Assembly (NCBI RefSeq): GCF_001425825.1 | Contig: NZ_LMDM01000048.1 | Location: 21,279 to 85,278, forward strand | Origin: Rhizobacter sp. Root1238 | GTDB lineage: Bacteria > Pseudomonadota > Gammaproteobacteria > Burkholderiales > Burkholderiaceae_C | DNA length: 64,000 nt | Direction: 5' to 3' | Part shown: piece after piece, positions 43,501-62,521 of the stretch | Layout: each line of letters opens with the position of its first letter | Position numbering within the stretch: the first letter of the stretch is position 1 | Made by a program: the position numbers and the translations under genes | The notes under the pieces: model-generated | Seen by the model: the letters and a program-made list of their open reading frames with translations, nothing else | Told to the model about the DNA's origin: nothing | Databases searched by the model: none

Positions 43501-46500
43501 GCAGCGGCGGCTGCGCGATGAAGCCGCTGCGCAGCACCTCGTGGCGCGCCAGCACCGTCGTCCAGGCAGACCGGAAGTGCGCGACGTCCAACCCGTCGAG
43601 GTCGACGCGCAGCTGCGTGCGGTAGGCGCCGCCGCTGTCGTCGACCATCGTCTGGAACAGCATGCCGGCCTGCATCGGCGACAGCGGGTACAGGTCGTCG
43701 AGGTTCTGCAGCGGCAGCGAAGACGTCACGCGATCCAGCGTGGCCTGGTCGAGACCCGCCAGCGGGAAATCCGACGGCGTGACGCCCATCGCCCCGCTGC
43801 TGCAATGCGCGCCCAGTGCCAGCAGTTCGGCGCGGAACGCGTCGACGAAGCGCTGCACCTCGGCCACGTCGTGACGCGCGCGGCTGAAGCGCACCGCGAG
43901 CGACAGCTGGCCGTGCAGCACCCGGCCGTCGACCGAGAACTCGTGTGCCTGCGGGGCGCTCTCGTCGACCGACGCGCCGGGGCGTTCATCGGCCGGCTGC
44001 CAGGCCGACTGCGCATCGACGCTGCCGTCGAACTGGCCGAGGTAGTTGAAGACCAGCTGCGCCGGCGGCAACGCGTGCAGCGACTGCCGGACCTCGGGCG
44101 GGCCCAGGTGCTTCATCAGGCCATGCGCCAGGCCGCGCAGCGGGACGCTGCGCAGGGCTTCCTTCACCCGCTTCAGCGCCGCACCGGGCTCGCCCAGCGG
44201 GTCCAGCACCACCGGGTACAGGCTGGTGAACCAGCCGACCGTGCGCGACAGGTCGATCCCGTCGCCGAGGTCTTCACGGCCGTGGCCTTCGAGGTCGATG
44301 CGGATGCGCTCGTGGCCGCTCCAGCCGCACAGCGCGCGGCCGAGCGCGGTCAGCAGCAGGTCGTTGACCTGGGTGCGGTAGGCGGCCGGGGCACGCTTCA
44401 GCAGCGCATCGGTTTGCGCGGGGTCGAGCTGCAGGTCGATGACGGTCTGGTGGCCCGCGGTGTTGTCGCCGTCGGGGTAGGCGCACGGCAGCCCGGATGC
44501 CAATCCGGGGTCGTCCTCCACCGCCACGTCCCGGATCGGCATCCGGGCGACGAGACTCTCGCTCCATTCCTGGTAGCTGCCGGTCTTCGGCGGCAACACC
44601 ACCGGCTCGCCCGCCACGCATTGCCGATACGCCGTCTGCAGGTCTTCCAGCAGGATGCGCCACGACACCCCGTCCACCACCAGGTGATGGACCGCGAGCA
44701 TCAGCCGCCAGCTGCCATCGGCCACCTCGATCGCGAGCCCGCGCAGCAGCGGGCCGCGCGACAGGTCGAGGCTGCGCTGCGCCTCGTCGCAAAGCGCCTC
44801 GACCTGGGCCGCATCGGCGGCCCGCCGCACCCACAGCAACTCGCGCTGCCGGGTCTCGTCGTACGGTGCATGGGCCTGGTGCCACGCCCCCTGCGCATCC
44901 TGCGTGAAACGCAGCCGCAGGCTGTCGTGATGCCGCAGCAGCGCCGCCAGCGCCTGCGCCAGCGGCGCCGGCTGCAGCGGATCGCGGCTGTGCAGCAGCA
45001 GCGACTGGTTCCAGTGGTGGCGGTTCGTCAGCGCCAACGCGAAGAACTCGTGCTGGATCGGCAGCAGCGGCACCGCGCCGGCCGGCTCGCGCATGGCACG
45101 CGCCGCACGGGGTGCCTCCGCCCGCGCCAGCGGCGCCAGCAACGCCGGCGTCTGCCGCTCGAACACCTGGCGCGGCGTCAGCGTCCAGCCCAGGCCATGC
45201 AGCCGCGCAACGATCTGCAGGCTCAGGATCGAATCGCCGCCCAGGTCGAAGAAGTTGTCGTGACGGCCGACGCGCGGCACGCCCAGCAGCTCGGCCCACA
45301 GCGTCGCCAGCGCCTGCTCGACCTCGCCTTGCGGCGCCTCGTACGCGTCGCCGTCGGCCTGCGCTTCGATCGTCGGCAGCGCCTGCCGGTCGACCTTGCC
45401 GTTCGGGTTCATCGGCAGCGCGTCCAGCACCGCGATCGCCGACGGCACCAGGTAGTCCGGCAAGCGCGCCGCGAGCTGCGCGCGCAGCTCGGCCGGCACC
45501 AGCACCGCGCCGGCCCGCGCGGTGACATGCGCCACCAGCCGCGCCCCGCCCGGCCCCTGCTGCACGCTGGCCACCGCCTGCGCCACACCGGCCAGCGGCA
45601 TCAGCTGCGCCTCGACCTCGCCGAGCTCGATCCGGAACCCGCGCACCTTGACCTGCTGGTCGATGCGGCCGAGGTACTCCAACTGCCCCTCGCCGGCTGA
45701 ATCGACGATCCAGCGCACCAGGTCGCCGGTGCGGTACAGCCGGCCGCCTGCCGCGTCGAATGGATCGGCCACGAAGCGCTCGGCGGTGAGCCCCGCGCGG
45801 CCCAGGTAGCCGCGTGCCAGCCCGGCACCGCCCAAGTACAGCTCGCCGGCCGCGCCGGGCGGCAGCAGGTTCATGTCGGCATCCAGCACGCGCGCCGTGC
45901 GGTCGCCGCAAGGCCGGCCGATCGGCACGTAGGCGGTGTCGATGGCGGCGGCATCGCCGCGCGCCTTCCACAGCACCGGCGTGACGACCGCCTCGGTCGG
46001 CCCGTAGCCGTTGATCAACAGCCGCGGCCGCAGGTGCTCGCGCACCGCCTGCAGCCCGGCGCGCGGCATCGCCTCGCCGCCGAACGACAGCAGGCGAAGT
46101 CCGGACTCCGTTCGCCCTGAGCCTGTCGAATGGTCGGGCCGAAGCGGATTCCCCCGTTGGGGCTGAGGCGGGTTCCCCTGTTCGGGCTGAGGCAGGTTTC
46201 CCTGTTCGGGGTGAAGCGGATTTCCCCGTTCGGGCTGAGCCTGTCGAAGCCCTGGTGCCATGCGCGCAGGCCCTTCGACAGGCTCAGGGCGAACGGGAAT
46301 GGACTCAGTGCGCCCCTTCGACAAGCTCAGGGTGAACGGATCATCCTTCTCCTCGTCGGAGCGATCCCGCGCCAGCGCCTGCAGGTAGGCGGGCGGGAAA
46401 CCGGCGTTCGTCACGCCGCGCTCGCGCATCGCCGCGAGCGTCTGCGCCGGCGTCCACAGCGCCTCGTCGCGCAGCAGCAGCGACGCGCCGCAGCCCAGCA

Positions 46501-48577
46501 CCGTCAGCAGCCGCTCGTGCGCGCCGTCGAACGAGAACGACAGGAAGTGCAGCTCGCGGGTCGCGGGGCTCATCTCGTACAGCACCGCCGTCTCCCGGCA
46601 GTGCATCGCGAGCGGTCCGTGCGCCACCGCAACACCCTTTGGCCGGCCGGTCGAGCCGGAGGTGTAGATCACGTAGGCCAGGCTGCCGGCGTGCAGCGGC
46701 ACGGCGGGGTCGCCGTCGATGGAGATGTCGCCTTGCGCCTCGAGTTCGCGCACCGACTCCAGCGTCAGCAGCAGCGCCGCGCCGCAGTCGTCGCGCATGA
46801 AGGCCAGCCGCTCGGCCGGGTGCGACGGGTCCATCGGCACGTACGCGCCGCCGGCCTTCAGCACCGCCAGCAGCGCGACGATCAAGTCGAACGAACGCGG
46901 CAGCGAGACCGCGACCCGCGTCTCCGGCCTCACGCCCTGCGCGATCAGCCGGTGCGCGAGCCGGTTCGCGCGGCGGTTCAGCTCGCCGTAGCTCAGCCTG
47001 CCATCGCCGTGCAGCACCGCCGGCGCATCGGGATGACGCAGCGCATGCCGCTCGAACGCCTGGTGCACCCACTCGCCACCCACCGGCTGCGGCGCATTGA
47101 CGCCCCAGGCCTGCAGCAGCGCGCGCTCGGGCGCATCGAGCAGGTCGACATCGCCGAGCGCGGTCTCGGGATGGCGTGCCAATGCCGCCAGCACCGCGAG
47201 GTACTGCCGCGCCAGTCGCGCGATCGTCGCCGGTTCGAACAAGGCGTCGGCGTAGCTGAACACCGCCTGCACGCGGCCGTCCGGCTGCTCCAGCGTGTCC
47301 AGCGTCAGCTCGAACTGCGCGGCCAGCTCGTCCAGCGGCTGCTCCTGCACGCGCAAGCCGGGCAGTTGCGCCAGCAGCGCATCGCGGCCGCGCTGGTGGT
47401 TGTAGAGCACCTGGAACAGCGGATGCGTGCCGAGGCTGCGCTCGGGCTGCAGCGCGTCGACGAGCTGCTCGAACGGCAAATCGGGGTGCTCCTGCGCGCC
47501 GAGTGCGGCATCGCTCGCCTGCTGCAGCACCTGCGCCAGCGGCATGCGCGCGCCGACGACGTTGCGCAGCACCTGCGTGTTGACGAAGAAGCCGACCAGC
47601 CCCTCGGTCTCGACGCGCTGCCGGTTCGCGATCGGCACGCCGATCCGCACGTCGTGCTGCCCGGTCCAGCGCGCGAGCAGCACCTGCCAGCCGGCCAACA
47701 GGGCAGCGAACAGCGTCGCGCGCTGCCCCTCGGCGCGCTGGCGCAGCGATTTCACCAGCGCCGGCGGCAGCTCCACCGTGTGCTGCGCCGCGCGCAGCCG
47801 CGCCTCGGCCGAGCGCGGGCGGTCGATCGGCAGTTGCAGCACCGGGTGCCCGGCACCGAGCTGGGCGGTCCAGTACGCGAGCTGCCGCGCCTGCTCGCCG
47901 GCCGCCAGGCCGTGGCGCTGCCAGCGCGCGTAGTCGGCATAGCGGATCGGCAGCGCCGGCAGCGTGACGGCACGGCGCTCGACCTGCGCCTGGTACAGCG
48001 CGACGAACTCGCCGACGATCACCTGCAGCGACGCGCCGTCGGACACGATGTGGTGCATCACGACCGCCAGCACGTGCTCCTGCGGCGCGAGCCGCAGCAG
48101 CGCCAGCCGCAGCAGCGGCCCGTGCGCCAGGTCGAACGGCTCGGCGTTGATGCGCCGCAGCTCGGCGGCCAGCGCGGCTTCGTCGGTGTCGCGCTCGACC
48201 AGCCCGATCGCGGCGCGCGGCAGCACGCGCGGCTGCGCGAGCCCGTCCGGCAACGGGTCGAACACGGTGCGCAGCGATTCGTGCCGCTCGACCAGCGCGT
48301 CGAAGCTCGTGCGCAACGCCGCCACGTCGAGCCGCCCGCGCAGGCGCAGCGCGCCGGCGATGTGGTACGCCGTGCTCGCCGGGTCGAGCCGCCACAGGAA
48401 CCACTGGCGGGCCTGCGCTGGCGACATCGGGTCGGGCTCGTCGCCCGCCGGCCACGGCACGATCGGCAGGCGGTCGAAGGCGATGCCCTGCTCGCGCAGC
48501 AGCGCGAGGAAGGCGCTGCGCCTGTCGGCCGGCAGCCGGGTGAATCGCTCGGCGATGTCGCGGGCGCGTGAGTTCAT
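40520..48577 (-). CDS. NRPS, two modules C-A-T-E-C-A-T, with REP-derived insertions
   Basis: A 2685-residue synthetase. Order: LCL-type condensation ([21 protein letters not shown]), adenylation 1, thiolation ([15 protein letters not shown]), epimerisation ([35 protein letters not shown]), DCL-type condensation ([24 protein letters not shown]), adenylation 2, and thiolation ([15 protein letters not shown]). Pocket residues read DGEGSGGVTK and DAEPIGGVTK; the Glu at position 239 in both suggests a basic substrate such as acylated hydroxyornithine. The E domain makes the first residue D. Both adenylation domains carry REP-coded in-frame insertions between cores A4 and A5 (residues about 746-823 and 2301-2329). 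Confidence 0.9.
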   Translation of the reverse strand: MNSRARDIAERFTRLPADRRSAFLALLREQGIAFDRLPIVPWPAGDEPDPMSPAQARQWFLWRLDPASTAYHIAGALRLRGRLDVAALRTSFDALVERHESLRTVFDPLPDGLAQPRVLPRAAIGLVERDTDEAALAAELRRINAEPFDLAHGPLLRLALLRLAPQEHVLAVVMHHIVSDGASLQVIVGEFVALYQAQVERRAVTLPALPIRYADYARWQRHGLAAGEQARQLAYWTAQLGAGHPVLQLPIDRPRSAEARLRAAQHTVELPPALVKSLRQRAEGQRATLFAALLAGWQVLLARWTGQHDVRIGVPIANRQRVETEGLVGFFVNTQVLRNVVGARMPLAQVLQQASDAALGAQEHPDLPFEQLVDALQPERSLGTHPLFQVLYNHQRGRDALLAQLPGLRVQEQPLDELAAQFELTLDTLEQPDGRVQAVFSYADALFEPATIARLARQYLAVLAALARHPETALGDVDLLDAPERALLQAWGVNAPQPVGGEWVHQAFERHALRHPDAPAVLHGDGRLSYGELNRRANRLAHRLIAQGVRPETRVAVSLPRSFDLIVALLAVLKAGGAYVPMDPSHPAERLAFMRDDCGAALLLTLESVRELEAQGDISIDGDPAVPLHAGSLAYVIYTSGSTGRPKGVAVAHGPLAMHCRETAVLYEMSPATRELHFLSFSFDGAHERLLTVLGCGASLLLRDEALWTPAQTLAAMRERGVTNAGFPPAYLQALARDRSDEEKDDPFTLSLSKGRTESIPVRPEPVEGPARMAPGLRQAQPERGNPLHPEQGNLPQPEQGNPPQPQRGNPLRPDHSTGSGRTESGLRLLSFGGEAMPRAGLQAVREHLRPRLLINGYGPTEAVVTPVLWKARGDAAAIDTAYVPIGRPCGDRTARVLDADMNLLPPGAAGELYLGGAGLARGYLGRAGLTAERFVADPFDAAGGRLYRTGDLVRWIVDSAGEGQLEYLGRIDQQVKVRGFRIELGEVEAQLMPLAGVAQAVASVQQGPGGARLVAHVTARAGAVLVPAELRAQLAARLPDYLVPSAIAVLDALPMNPNGKVDRQALPTIEAQADGDAYEAPQGEVEQALATLWAELLGVPRVGRHDNFFDLGGDSILSLQIVARLHGLGWTLTPRQVFERQTPALLAPLARAEAPRAARAMREPAGAVPLLPIQHEFFALALTNRHHWNQSLLLHSRDPLQPAPLAQALAALLRHHDSLRLRFTQDAQGAWHQAHAPYDETRQRELLWVRRAADAAQVEALCDEAQRSLDLSRGPLLRGLAIEVADGSWRLMLAVHHLVVDGVSWRILLEDLQTAYRQCVAGEPVVLPPKTGSYQEWSESLVARMPIRDVAVEDDPGLASGLPCAYPDGDNTAGHQTVIDLQLDPAQTDALLKRAPAAYRTQVNDLLLTALGRALCGWSGHERIRIDLEGHGREDLGDGIDLSRTVGWFTSLYPVVLDPLGEPGAALKRVKEALRSVPLRGLAHGLMKHLGPPEVRQSLHALPPAQLVFNYLGQFDGSVDAQSAWQPADERPGASVDESAPQAHEFSVDGRVLHGQLSLAVRFSRARHDVAEVQRFVDAFRAELLALGAHCSSGAMGVTPSDFPLAGLDQATLDRVTSSLPLQNLDDLYPLSPMQAGMLFQTMVDDSGGAYRTQLRVDLDGLDVAHFRSAWTTVLARHEVLRSGFIAQPPLQWVARRVELPWSVQDWRGRSAADADGFAQAELAAPLDLTRPPLMRVALLRTHDDRHHVVWTAHHLLLDGWSSSLLLGEVLRAYDGAPLPAPVGRFRDHIAWLQSRDPSAGEAHWRAQLARLEAPTQLASALRRPAAARAGRGGLRRTLAVQPLADAARRERVTVNTLVQASWALVLARCTGQRTVCFGSTVAGRPAELPGAQQMLGLFINTLPVLATLRPAQRLGDWLRELQAQALAAREHEHTPLVEIQRWAGQGGQALFDSLLVFENYPIDAALRQAPPGGLRVGASSTRDDTHYALTLALHQGERLAFDWRFAHAAFDEAGVALLAEQLERVLAAFVDAPGACVGALAMLADGERERLLRQGERALDAPPGEAEPVHRTIERLARAQPDALALVFGDVELSRRELNAQANRLAHQLIAQGVQPQSCVGIALERSVEMIVAVLAVLKAGAAWVPLDPAYPAERRRAMVEDSGIALVLAQLDADALKDRPASDPQLPLHPDQLAYVIHTSGSTGRPKGVGVSHRALARHAQVAAGFFSLVPEDRVLQFATLNFDAFVEQLFAPLATGAAVVLRGPQVWDSAQFRREVIARRISIAPLTTAYWQLLAQDFALPVRPEPVEGPAHGEPGRRQAQPRPTGLGPLRRVIVGGEAMAPQGLQAWRDAGLSHVTVLNGYGPTEATVTASTLDCTPFVRGDAPLPTAVPIGTPLPGRALRIVDADLHPVPVGVAGELCIGGPLLARGYLGRPGLTAERFVADPFDAHGGRLYRTGDLVRWNDDGHIEYLGRLDHQVKLRGFRIELGEIEAALLAQPELREAVVMARPSAAGPRLVAYLSLQPGASIEPQQLRERLAAVLPEYMLPSALLQLPALPLSPAGKVDRRALPEPEATAEAGHVPPLGDTEQALAAIWCELLGVPRVGRRDHFFELGGHSLLAVRLVTEVRHRLGREVALRTVFDHPMLAELAAALPTPSTARTADRLGALLAELEDSLEDTSE
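41591..41676. repeat. REP-like pair inside adenylation domain 2
   Basis: Two inverted REP halves (GGGCTGAGCCTGTCGACGCC and GGCCCTTCGACAGGCTCGGG) lie in frame within the NRPS gene and encode about 28 residues including [10 protein letters not shown] and RRQAQP. The insertion falls just before the A5-region strand [11 protein letters not shown]. Confidence 0.85.
46109..46340. repeat. REP-like cluster inside adenylation domain 1
   Basis: At least four REP halves plus a short tandem array lie in frame within the NRPS gene. They encode about 78 residues, including [18 protein letters not shown] and LRQAQPERG, between cores A4 and A5, just before [11 protein letters not shown]. The frame is preserved throughout. 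Confidence 0.87.
46141..46236. repeat. Four 24-bp tandem repeats coding an octapeptide array
   Basis: Four tandem 24-base units run from 46141 to 46236, each close to GAAGCGGATTTCCCCGTTCG plus GGCT. On the coding strand each unit gives eight residues of the form PEQGNPPQ or PQRGNPLR. The 24-base period keeps the frame. Confidence 0.85.
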
Positions 48578-56283
<7,706 letters not shown>

Positions 56284-56284
<1 letters not shown>

Positions 56285-59200
56285 CAGGGGTTCCTCTCGG
56301 TGGGGCGCCGCCGCTGCAGCAGCGCGGCCCGTTGTTGTCGTGCGCGGTCGTCGACAGCCGTGCCGGCCGGCACGGCCGCACCGCGCTCCAGCCGCTGCGC
56401 GAGTGCCACCAGCGTCGGGTGCTTGAACAGCTCGATCAGCGGCACCGACGGATCGAGCCGCTGCTGCACCAGCCGGTGCACGCGGATCAGCAGCAGCGAC
56501 TGACCGCCGAGGTCGAAGAAGTTGTCGTGCAGCCCGACGCGGGCGACGCCCAGCACCTCGCGCCAGATGCCGGCCAGCGCCTCGGCGACGCGGCCCTGCG
56601 GCGCGACGTGCGCGCGCTCGCCGTCGAACACCGGCTCGGGCAGCGCGCGGCGGTCGACCTTGCCGTTCGGCGTCAGCGGCAGCGCGTCCATCGCAACGAT
56701 CGCGCTCGGCACCATGGGGTCGGGCAGCAGCTCGGCGAGCGCCTGGCGCAGCGCGGCGGCATCGATGCGCCGGCCGGCCTGCGGTGCCGCATAGGCCACC
56801 AGCCGCAGGCCCGCCGGACCGGGCCGGGCGACGACGACCGCATCGCGCACCGCCGGCTGCGCCAGCAGGCGCGCCTCGACCTCGCCGAGCTCGATCCGGA
56901 CACCGCGCACCTTCACCTGCTGGTCGATGCGGCCGAGGTAGTCGAGCTGGCCCTCATGGTTCCAGCGCACCAGGTCGCCGGTGCGGTACAGCCGCCCGCC
57001 GTGTGGATCGAACGGGTCGGCGACGAAGCGCTCGGCCGTCAGCGCGGCCCGGTTCAGATAGCCGCGCGCCAGGCTGACGCCGCCCAGATACAGCTCGCCG
57101 GGCACGCCGGGCGGCACCAGGTTCAGGTCGGCGTCGAGCACGCGCGCGCTCGTGTCGCTGATCGGCCGGCCGATCGGCACCGCGGCGCCATCGGCGCGGC
57201 AGGTCCAGTGCGTCACGTGGATCGTCGTCTCGGTCGGGCCGTAGAGGTTGTACAGCGTCGCGCGCGGCAGCCGCAGCGCGACCTCCTTCTGCGCCTCGGC
57301 CGGCAGCGCCTCGCCGCCGACGATCACGCGACGCAGCGGGGCTTGGGTTCCCATGGCCTGCACCTGCGGCTGCTGCAGGAAGGCCTGCAGCATCGCCGGC
57401 ACGAAATTCAGCGTCGTGATGCGGTGGCGCAGGATCAGCGCCGCGAGCCGCGCCGGGTCGCGGTGCTCGCCGGGTTCGGCCAGCACCAGCGGCGTGCCGG
57501 TGGTCAGCGGCCAGAACATCTCCCAGGCCGACACGTCGAAGCCGAACGCGGCCTTGTGCAGCACGGTGTCGGACGCGTCGAGGCGGTAGGCCTGCTGCAT
57601 CCAGGCCATGCAGCTCGCGAGCGCACGGTGCCGCACCGCGGCGCCTTTCGGCGTGCCGGTGGAGCCGGAGGTGTAGATCACGTAGGCCAGCTGCTCGGCA
57701 TGCACGGGAAGCTGCGGGTCGTGGTCGGGTTCGGTCGCGAGATCGACCGTGTCGAGGTCGAGCACCGGCGCGACCATGGCGGGCAGGCGCTCGCGCACCG
57801 CGCGCTGCGCCAGCACCAGCGCGACGCCGCTGTCGGCGGCCATCCATGCGAGGCGTTCGGCCGGCAGCCCGGTGTCCAGCGGCACGTAGGCGGCACCGGC
57901 CTTCAGCACCGCGAGGATGCCGACCATCATCGCGACCGAGCGTTCGAGCGCGATGCCGACGCGCGTCTGCGGACCGATGCCCGACGCGATCAGGCGGTGC
58001 GCCAGCCGGTTCGCGCGGCGGTTCAGCCCGGCGCGGTCGAGGGTCGTGTCGGCCACGTGCAAGGCGACCGCCGAAGGGTGGTCGCGCACCCGCTGCTCGA
58101 ACGAACGATGCACCGGCTGCCAGTCGTCGAAGCGCTGCGGGTCGACGCCCCACGCCTCCAGCCGCGCCCGGTCGTCGGCGCCGAGCAGCGGCACGTCGCC
58201 GAGCGCCTGCGCCGGCCGCTGCGCCAGCGCCGTCAGCAGCGCAAGCAGTTGCGCACCGAAACGCGCGACGGTCGGCTGCTCGAACAGCTCGGCGGCGTAG
58301 ACGAACGACAGCACCAGCGGATCGCCCGCCCGTTCGCGCACCTCGAGCACCAGCTCGAACTGTGCCGCCAGTTCGGGCAGCGGCAGCGATTCGACGTCCA
58401 GCCCCGGCCACTGCCGCAGGCCGCGCGGGTCTTCGGCGACATGGTTGAACATCACCTGGAACAGTGGGCTGGCACCGGGGCTGCGCTCGGGCTGCAAGGC
58501 CTCGACGAGGCTGTCGAACGGCAGCTCGGCATGCGCCTGCGCGCCGAGCGAGGCGTCGCGCGCCTGTGCCACCAGCTGCGCCAGCGTCGTGCGGCCATCG
58601 ACACGGCTGCGCAGCACCAGCGTGTTGACGAACAGGCCGATCAGCGCCTGCGACTCCGGCCGCGCACGGTTCGCGACCGGCATGCCGACGCGCACGTCGC
58701 GCTGGCCGGTGCAGCGGTACAGCAGGCCCTGGAAGACGCCGAGCAGCAGCATCGAGAGCGTCGCGCCCTGCCCGTGCGCCACCGACTGCAGCGCGGCGCG
58801 CAACGGCCCGGGCAGCGTGACGGCATGGCGTGCGGCGCGGTAGCCGGCCTGCGGGCGGCGCGGGTGGTCGGTGGCCAACGCGAGCACCGGTTCTTCAGCG
58901 CCGTCGTGCGCGAGTTCGGCACGCCACCACGCGAGTTGCCGCGCGGCCTCGCCGGCGGCGAGTTGGTCGCGCTGCCACAACGCGTGGTCGGCGTACTGGA
59001 CCGCCGGCGCCGCGAGCGGCAGCGGCCGGCCGGCGAGCCGCGCGGCGTACCCGGCGGCCAGTTCGTCGGCGAACACCTGCATCGACGCGCCGTCCGAAAC
59101 GATGTGGTGCATCACGACGACGAGCTGCTGCGCATCGTCCCGCACCCGCAGCAGGCCGACGCGCCACAGCGGGCCGCGGCGCAGGTCGAACGGGGTGTCG

Positions 59201-61545
59201 AGCAGCCGCTGCAGCACGGCCTGGCGATCGCCGTCGGGGCGGCCGCGCAGGTCGAACGGCTGCAGCACGACCGGCATCGATGGCTGGATGTGCTGGCGCG
59301 GCGTGCCGTCGTCGGCGGGCTGGAACTGCGTGCGCAGCGGCTCGTGGCGGGCCGCCAGCGTGTCGAGCGACGCCTGCAGCGCGGCCGCATCGACAAGACC
59401 GCGCCACTGCAGCCCGAAGCGCACGTGGTACGCGCTGCTCGCCGGATCGAGCTGCCACAGGAACCACTGGCGCTGCTGGGCGTGCGACAGCGGCAGCGGT
59501 TCGGTGCGGCGCACCGCGTCGAGCACCGGGATCGGCGTCCACGACGACGCACCGGCTTCGCAGGCCTGGCGCACCCGCGCCGCCAGGTCGACCAGCCGCG
59601 GCTGCGCGAAGACGTCGCGCGGCGCAAAGGCGATGCCCCAGCGCTCGGCGATGCGCGCCGCCAGTTGCACAGCGCCGAGCGAATTGCCGCCGCTCGCGAA
59701 GAACTGCGCGTCGCGCGGCGGCAATGCGGCGTGGCCCAGCACCTCTTGCCACAGCGCGGCGACGGCCTCCTCGGTGGCGTCGAGCGGCGTCGCGGGCGTG
59801 TCGCCGGCCGGGCTGCCGCCGCGCACGAAGCGGCCGTGCGCGAACACCGCGAAAGCATCCAGCGTGCCCTGTTCGAAGCCCTGCCGGCAGGCGCGCCGCT
59901 GCAGCTTGCCGCTGGAGGTCTTCGGCAGCGCACCGGGGTTCAGCAGCAGCGCGACCGACACCGCCTCGCGGCACGCATCGGCGCAGGCGTCGTTCAGCGC
60001 CTGCACCAGTGCCGCGGCCGGCACGCGCTTGCGCGTCGCGCGCGAGACCTCGACCGCAATGCCGATGCCCTCGCCGCCCCCGGGCAGGTCGACCGCGAAC
60101 GCCGCGACGCGGCCGGCGCGCACCGCGTCGACCTCGGCCTCGATCGCTCGCTCGATGTCCTGCGGGTAGACGTTCTGGCCGCGCAGGATGATCAGGTCCT
60201 TCAGCCGGCCGGTGACGTGCAGCTCGCCGTCGCGCAGGAAGCCGAGGTCGCCGGTGCGCAGCCAGCGCTGGCCGCCGCGTTCGACGAAGGTCGCCTGCGT
60301 CTCGGCAAGTCGCTGCCAGTAGCCTTGCGCGATGTTCGGGCCGGCCGCCCAGATCTCGCCGACCTGGCCGTCGGCACAGGCCGCGAGCGTCTGCGGATCG
60401 ACCAGCTCGACGCGCTGGCCGGCCGGCACGCGGCCGCTGCTGACCAGCGTGACGGCATCGTCGCCCGCGCCGTCTTGCGCCCGGCCCTGCGCCAACGCCG
60501 CGGCCGAGAACGCCTGCGCCCGCAGGCCCTGCCCGCGCGTGGCACCGCTGACGAACAGCGTCGCTTCGGCCAGGCCGTAGCACGGGAACAGCGAGCGCGC
60601 GTCGAAGCGCGCCGGTGCGAAGCGCTCGACGAAGGCCCGCAGCGTGTCGTGCCGCACCGGCTCGGCGCCGCTGAACGCGACCCGCCAGCTCGACAGGTCG
60701 AGCGCCGCGATCGCGCCCTCCTTCACCCGCTCGACGCACAGCCGGTACGCGAAATCCGGCGCGCCGCTGATGCTGCCGCGGTGCCGCGCGATCGCCTCCA
60801 GCCAGCGCACCGGCCGCTCGAGGAAGAACTGCGGCGTCATCAGCACCGCCGGAACGCCGCGGTGCAGCGGCTGCAGCAGCCCGCCGATCAGCCCCATGTC
60901 GTGGTACAGCGGCAGCCAGCTGACGAACACGTCGCCGGCACCGACCTCGAAGCCGTCGCCGATCGCGCGCTCGTTGGCCATCAGGTTGCCGTGGCTCACC
61001 ATCACGCCCTTCGGCGTCGACGTGGAGCCGGAGGTGTACTGCAGGAAGGCGATATCGCCGTCGCGCGGTGCGTGCGGCTGCCAGGCGGCGGCGAGTGCGG
61101 CATCGTCGGCGGCATCGAACTCGTCGAGCGCGATCGGCTCGGCGTCGGCGAAGCCCGCGCCGATCAGCGCCAGCGTCGCGCGCGTCGCGAGCAGCGCCGC
61201 CGGCTGCGCATCGTGCGCGATGCCGGCCAGCCGCGCCAGGTGCTGCGGCCGCGCCGATTCGGGCGGGAACGCCGGCACCGCGATCAGGCCGGCGTGCAGG
61301 CAGGCGAGGAACGAGACGACGTAGCGGTCGTCGTTGTCGAGCAGCACCAGCACCCGCGCGCCGGGTGCGAAGCGGCGTTGCAGCCGCGTGGCCAGCGCGC
61401 GCACGCGCCGTGCGAGCGCGGCGTAGGTGATCGGCGTGTCGACCGCGAGGCCATCGACGGCGCCGACGATCACCAGCGCGGTGTCGTCGGGCCGGCCGGC
61501 CGCGAGCTGCTGCAGGTGCTCGACGAAATTCCGGGAGCTGCTCAT
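56284..61545 (-). CDS. Initiating FAAL-ACP-C-A-T synthetase (fatty acyl loading, Thr-like)
   Basis: A 1753-residue starter protein. Residues 1 to about 590 are a fatty acyl-AMP ligase: [71 protein letters not shown]. The ACP Ser is in [14 protein letters not shown] (about 621). Condensation follows ([21 protein letters not shown]), then adenylation ([17 protein letters not shown]) and thiolation ([13 protein letters not shown]). The pocket reads DVWNIGLIHK, nearest to Thr codes (DFWNIGMVHK) but not exact. It activates a fatty acid and couples it to the first amino acid. I chose the ATG at 61545, overlapping the hydroxylase stop as ATGA; the longer frame upstream is spurious. Its stop shares a base with the PKS start (TGATG). 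Confidence 0.92.
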
Positions 61546-62510
61546 CGGGACAGGTCCTGGTCGAGGTTGCCGTGCGGCTCGGCCATCGCGACCACCACCT
61601 TGCGCGGGCCCTTGAACGGCGCGCGCGCATGGGCGGCCAGCATGTTGTCGAGCATCAGCACGTCGCCGGGCTGCCAGCGGAACGACACCGTCTGCGCCTG
61701 CAGCACCGCGCGCACCTCGTCGAGCATCGCGTCGGGGATGGCCGAGCCGTCGGCGAAGCAGGCGGTGCGCGGCATCTGGTCGGCGCCCAGCAGCTCCTCG
61801 AGCGATTCGCGCACTTCCGGCGGCAGGTTCGAGACGTGGAACAGGTGCGCCTGGTTGAACCACACCGTCTCGCCGCTGCGCGGGTGCACCGCGGTGGCCT
61901 GGCACCGCTGCGTGGTGCGCAGGTTGCCGTCGGGCTTCCATTCGAAGCGGACGCCGGAGCGTGTGCACCAGGCCTCGACCTCGTCGCGGCGGTCGGTGTT
62001 GAAGACCTGCTGCCATGGCACGTCGAACTCGCCGTAGTTGCGCACGTACAGCACGCCGGGCGCGAAGCGGCGGCGGATCGCATCGGGCATCTGGCGCCAG
62101 ATCGCGCGGCTGTCGGCGATCGGCGTCTCGCCGCCTTCGGGCGCCGCGGTGACGCAGTGGAACCAGATCTTCATCGGCCACTCGCGGGTGTAGGCCTGCT
62201 CGTTGTGCAGCGGGATGTGCTGGTGCGCCGGGTACTCGGTGGAGGTGTAGACGCCGCCGCCGACCGCGCTGCGCGGCGTCGAGCCGAACTCGTAGGCGAG
62301 CAGCGGGTGGCCGAACGATGCGGCGAAGGCGCGGAACGTGTCGACATCGGGCACCTCGAAGCCGCGCAGCAGCACGCCGCCGATGCGCGCGAGCAGCGCG
62401 TCGATGTCGCCGCGCAGCGCCGCGACGGCGTCGAGCAAGGGTTCGCCGGCGCGCGACGGCGTCAGCAGCGCCGGCAGCGCGGCGCGGGCCGGATTCAGCA
62501 GATCGGTCAT
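61542..62510 (-). CDS. TauD/SyrP-like Fe(II)/2-oxoglutarate hydroxylase
   Basis: A 322-residue dioxygenase of the TauD fold. The iron-binding HxE is in IPLHNEQAYTREWP, and the distal His and 2-oxoglutarate Arg are in LMLDNMLAAHARAPFKGPRK. Members with this HNE variant, such as SyrP and siderophore beta-hydroxylases, hydroxylate the beta carbon of Asp held on an NRPS carrier protein. Here the Asp-specific terminal module is the obvious partner, giving a beta-hydroxy-aspartate iron ligand. AGGAT lies before the ATG. It sits between the type II thioesterase and the FAAL gene in the same operon. Confidence 0.88.
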   Translation of the reverse strand: MTDLLNPARAALPALLTPSRAGEPLLDAVAALRGDIDALLARIGGVLLRGFEVPDVDTFRAFAASFGHPLLAYEFGSTPRSAVGGGVYTSTEYPAHQHIPLHNEQAYTREWPMKIWFHCVTAAPEGGETPIADSRAIWRQMPDAIRRRFAPGVLYVRNYGEFDVPWQQVFNTDRRDEVEAWCTRSGVRFEWKPDGNLRTTQRCQATAVHPRSGETVWFNQAHLFHVSNLPPEVRESLEELLGADQMPRTACFADGSAIPDAMLDEVRAVLQAQTVSFRWQPGDVLMLDNMLAAHARAPFKGPRKVVVAMAEPHGNLDQDLSR

Positions 62511-62521
62511 GGGGATCCTCG

